In this document: in pieces, positions 3,977-5,716 of the stretch
How positions within the stretch are numbered: the first letter of the stretch is position 1
Layout of the letters: the number at the start of each line of letters is the position of its first letter
DNA from: Bryobacterales bacterium
GTDB lineage: Bacteria > Acidobacteriota > Terriglobia > Bryobacterales > Bryobacteraceae
Length of the DNA stretch: 5,716 bases
Reading direction: 5' to 3'
Assembly: GCA_003142355.1 (NCBI GenBank)
Contig: PLMF01000076.1
Span: forward strand, 38,804 to 44,519
Position numbers and translations under genes: made by a program
The notes under the pieces: model-generated
Database searches by the model: none
What the model was told of the DNA's origin: nothing
Seen by the model: only the letters and a program-made list of their open reading frames with translations

Positions 3977-5716
3977 GTGACAGGTGACGAAACCAGGCAG
4001 CGTTTTCTCGATTTTTTTGCCAGCCGGGGGCACCGGGTGGTGCGCAGCGGGTCGCTGGTGCCGGCCAACGACCCGACTCTGTTGTTCACCAACGCCGGCA
4101 TGAACCAATTCAAGGACGTCTTCCTGGGCCACGAGCGGCGCGATTACACGCGCGCCGCCAGCTCGCAGAAGTGCGTGCGCGCGGGCGGCAAGCACAACGA
4201 TCTCGAGAACGTCGGGTATACGCGGCGGCACCACACGTTCTTCGAGATGCTGGGCAATTTTTCGTTCGGCGATTACTTCAAGGCCGAGGCCATCGAGTTC
4301 GCCTGGGACCTGATCACCAAAGACTACGGCCTGCCCAAAGACAAGCTCTACGTGACGGTGTTCCGCGAGGACGACGACGCCGAGCAATTGTGGCAGAAGG
4401 TGGCCGGCGTTCCCAAGAGCCGCATCTTCCGGCTGGATGAGAAGGACAACTTCTGGCAGATGGGCGAGACCGGGCCGTGCGGGCCGTGCTCGGAGATCCA
4501 TTACGACCTGGGGGTGGAAGCGGCCGATCCGGGGCGCGAGGGAGAGCAGTTTCCGAGCGACGCGGGCGGCCGGTACGTGGAGATCTGGAACCTGGTATTC
4601 ATGCAGTTTAACCGCGACGCCGGCGGGGTGCTGACGCCGCTGCCGCGGCCCTCGATCGACACCGGCATGGGCCTGGAGCGCGTGGCGGCGGTGCTCGAAG
4701 GGAAGCTTTCGAATTACGAAACGGATCTCATCCGGCCGATTATCGACCAGGCCTCCGGCCTGTTTGGCCTAGCTTACGGCACCGATGCGCGCGTCGATAC
4801 CGCGCTGCGCATTGTGGCGGACCACACGCGCGCAACGGCGTTCCTGATCCACGACGGGGTGCTGCCTTCGAACGAGGGGCGGGGCTACGTGCTGCGCAAG
4901 ATCATGCGGCGCGCCATGAGAAACGCGCGCATGGCCGGCGTGGAAGAGCCGTTTCTGTACAAGCTCACCGGCTTCGTAGCCCAGTTGATGCAATCCGCAT
5001 ACCCGGAGCTGATGGAAAGCGTGCCGCGCGTGGCGCGCGTGGTGAAAGAGGAAGAGCACCGCTACGCCACCTCGTTCGTGGTGGCGGAGAAGGTTTTTGG
5101 CGAGTCCATCAAGTCCGTGGAAGGCCGCATCATTCCCGGCGCGATTTCGTTCAAGCTGTACGACACCTATGGCCTGGCGCCCGACGAGCAGGAAGACATG
5201 GCGCGCGAGCACGGCCTGGCGCTCGACCGCGCCGGTTTCGAGCGCGAGATGGAGCAGCAGCGCGAGCGCGCGCGGGCGAGCTGGAAGGGCGCGGAGAAAG
5301 CCGCGGTGGTTCCGGCCTACCAGCAACTGCTGGCGCGCGGGCGCACGAAGTTTCTGGGGTACGAGACGACAGAAGCGGAATCGAGGGTGATCGGCCTTAT
5401 CGTGGACCAGAACCTGGTGGAGCGGGTGCCGGCCGGCGCCAGGGCGGAGTTGGTGCTGGTTGAGACGCCGTTCTACGCCGAGTCCGGTGGGCAAGCGGGC
5501 GACCAGGGCGAGCTCTATACGGCTCCCATGAACAAGGTAGCGGATGTGGAGGCGGTGTTTTACGGGGTTCCCGGACTGATCGTGCATCGGACGGTGGCGC
5601 GCGCCCCGATTGCGGTGGGCGACCGCGTCATCGCGCGGGTGACGCTGCGCGATGCCACGCGGCGCAACCACACGGCCACGCACCTGTTGCACGCCTCGTT
5701 GCGGCAGGTGCTGGGG
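3977..5716 (+). CDS. alaS: Alanyl-tRNA synthetase (partial, C-terminus missing)
   Basis: This cytoplasmic class II synthetase charges tRNA-Ala and edits Ser/Gly mischarging. The frame is open from GTG 3977 to the right edge: 580 of roughly 870-880 residues. The catalytic domain opens with FLDFFASRGHRVV...SLVPANDPTLLFTNAGMNQFKDVFLG (residues 10-51). Motif 2 is CVRAGGKHNDLENVGYTRRHHTFFEMLGNFSFGDYFK (66-102) with R68 at the ATP-binding Arg. Then come QMGETGPCGPCSE (161-173), EIWNLVFMQFNR (202-213) and motif 3 IDTGMGLER (227-235) with D228 for the amino group of alanine. The tRNA-recognition helical region contains ADHTRATAFLI and PSNEGRGYVLRKIMRRA (281-313). The editing domain shows FYAESGGQAGDQG (499-511) and the first zinc pair H565-xxx-H569 (NHTATHLLH). 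The second zinc pair and the C-Ala domain lie beyond the window. The GTG start aligns with the usual N-terminus. No key residue is missing. Confidence 0.98.
   Translation, partial: MTGDETRQRFLDFFASRGHRVVRSGSLVPANDPTLLFTNAGMNQFKDVFLGHERRDYTRAASSQKCVRAGGKHNDLENVGYTRRHHTFFEMLGNFSFGDYFKAEAIEFAWDLITKDYGLPKDKLYVTVFREDDDAEQLWQKVAGVPKSRIFRLDEKDNFWQMGETGPCGPCSEIHYDLGVEAADPGREGEQFPSDAGGRYVEIWNLVFMQFNRDAGGVLTPLPRPSIDTGMGLERVAAVLEGKLSNYETDLIRPIIDQASGLFGLAYGTDARVDTALRIVADHTRATAFLIHDGVLPSNEGRGYVLRKIMRRAMRNARMAGVEEPFLYKLTGFVAQLMQSAYPELMESVPRVARVVKEEEHRYATSFVVAEKVFGESIKSVEGRIIPGAISFKLYDTYGLAPDEQEDMAREHGLALDRAGFEREMEQQRERARASWKGAEKAAVVPAYQQLLARGRTKFLGYETTEAESRVIGLIVDQNLVERVPAGARAELVLVETPFYAESGGQAGDQGELYTAPMNKVADVEAVFYGVPGLIVHRTVARAPIAVGDRVIARVTLRDATRRNHTATHLLHASLRQVLG

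Noticed and set aside
3737..4501. 254-residue minus-strand reading frame over the small gene and alaS
   Set aside because: It is antisense to the highly conserved alaS catalytic domain, with no domain of its own.
4769..5692. 307-residue minus-strand reading frame opposite alaS
   Set aside because: It is antisense to the alaS tRNA-recognition and editing regions; His/Arg-rich shadow.

Overview
This GC-rich window carries ordinary bacterial housekeeping and transport genes. High GC, plain Shine-Dalgarno sequences, an M20 peptidase with a Sec signal, and a small WPEGLSLRRED-type protein of a kind I recall from Acidobacteriota and Cyanobacteria suggest an acidobacterium of the Solibacter/Bryobacter type. 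That placement is inference; no marker here fixes it.

Layout. On the minus strand, 1-855 is the N-terminal 285 residues of an HlyD/MFP-type efflux adaptor that runs off the left edge. Diverging from it across only 22 bp is a plus-strand group: two short ChrA-family genes (878-1435 and 1432-1944) that overlap by ATGA and together should make one chromate-type transporter, then after 19 bp an exported M20 metallopeptidase (1964-3439). The right third (3977-5716) is the first 580 residues of alanyl-tRNA synthetase (alaS), which starts with GTG and is cut by the right edge.

The unusual part is 3440-3976, between the peptidase and alaS. An exact 28-bp direct repeat occurs at 3463-3490 and 3932-3959; the second copy lies in the alaS leader and contains a TACAAT -10-like hexamer. 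Between the copies are a frameshifted remnant that reads like the C-terminus of a trans-sulfuration PLP enzyme (3490-3560), an 88-residue antitoxin-like gene with no visible toxin partner (3605-3871), and a perfect 8-bp hairpin (3892-3911). This looks like a scar of rearrangement or gene loss just upstream of an essential gene.

The adaptor and the ChrA pair are both envelope transport functions but are divergently transcribed, so a shared role is not shown. The peptidase may be co-transcribed with the ChrA pair because of the short gap, without an evident functional link. I see no CRISPR array, tRNA, rRNA, insertion sequence or convincing new multi-gene system.
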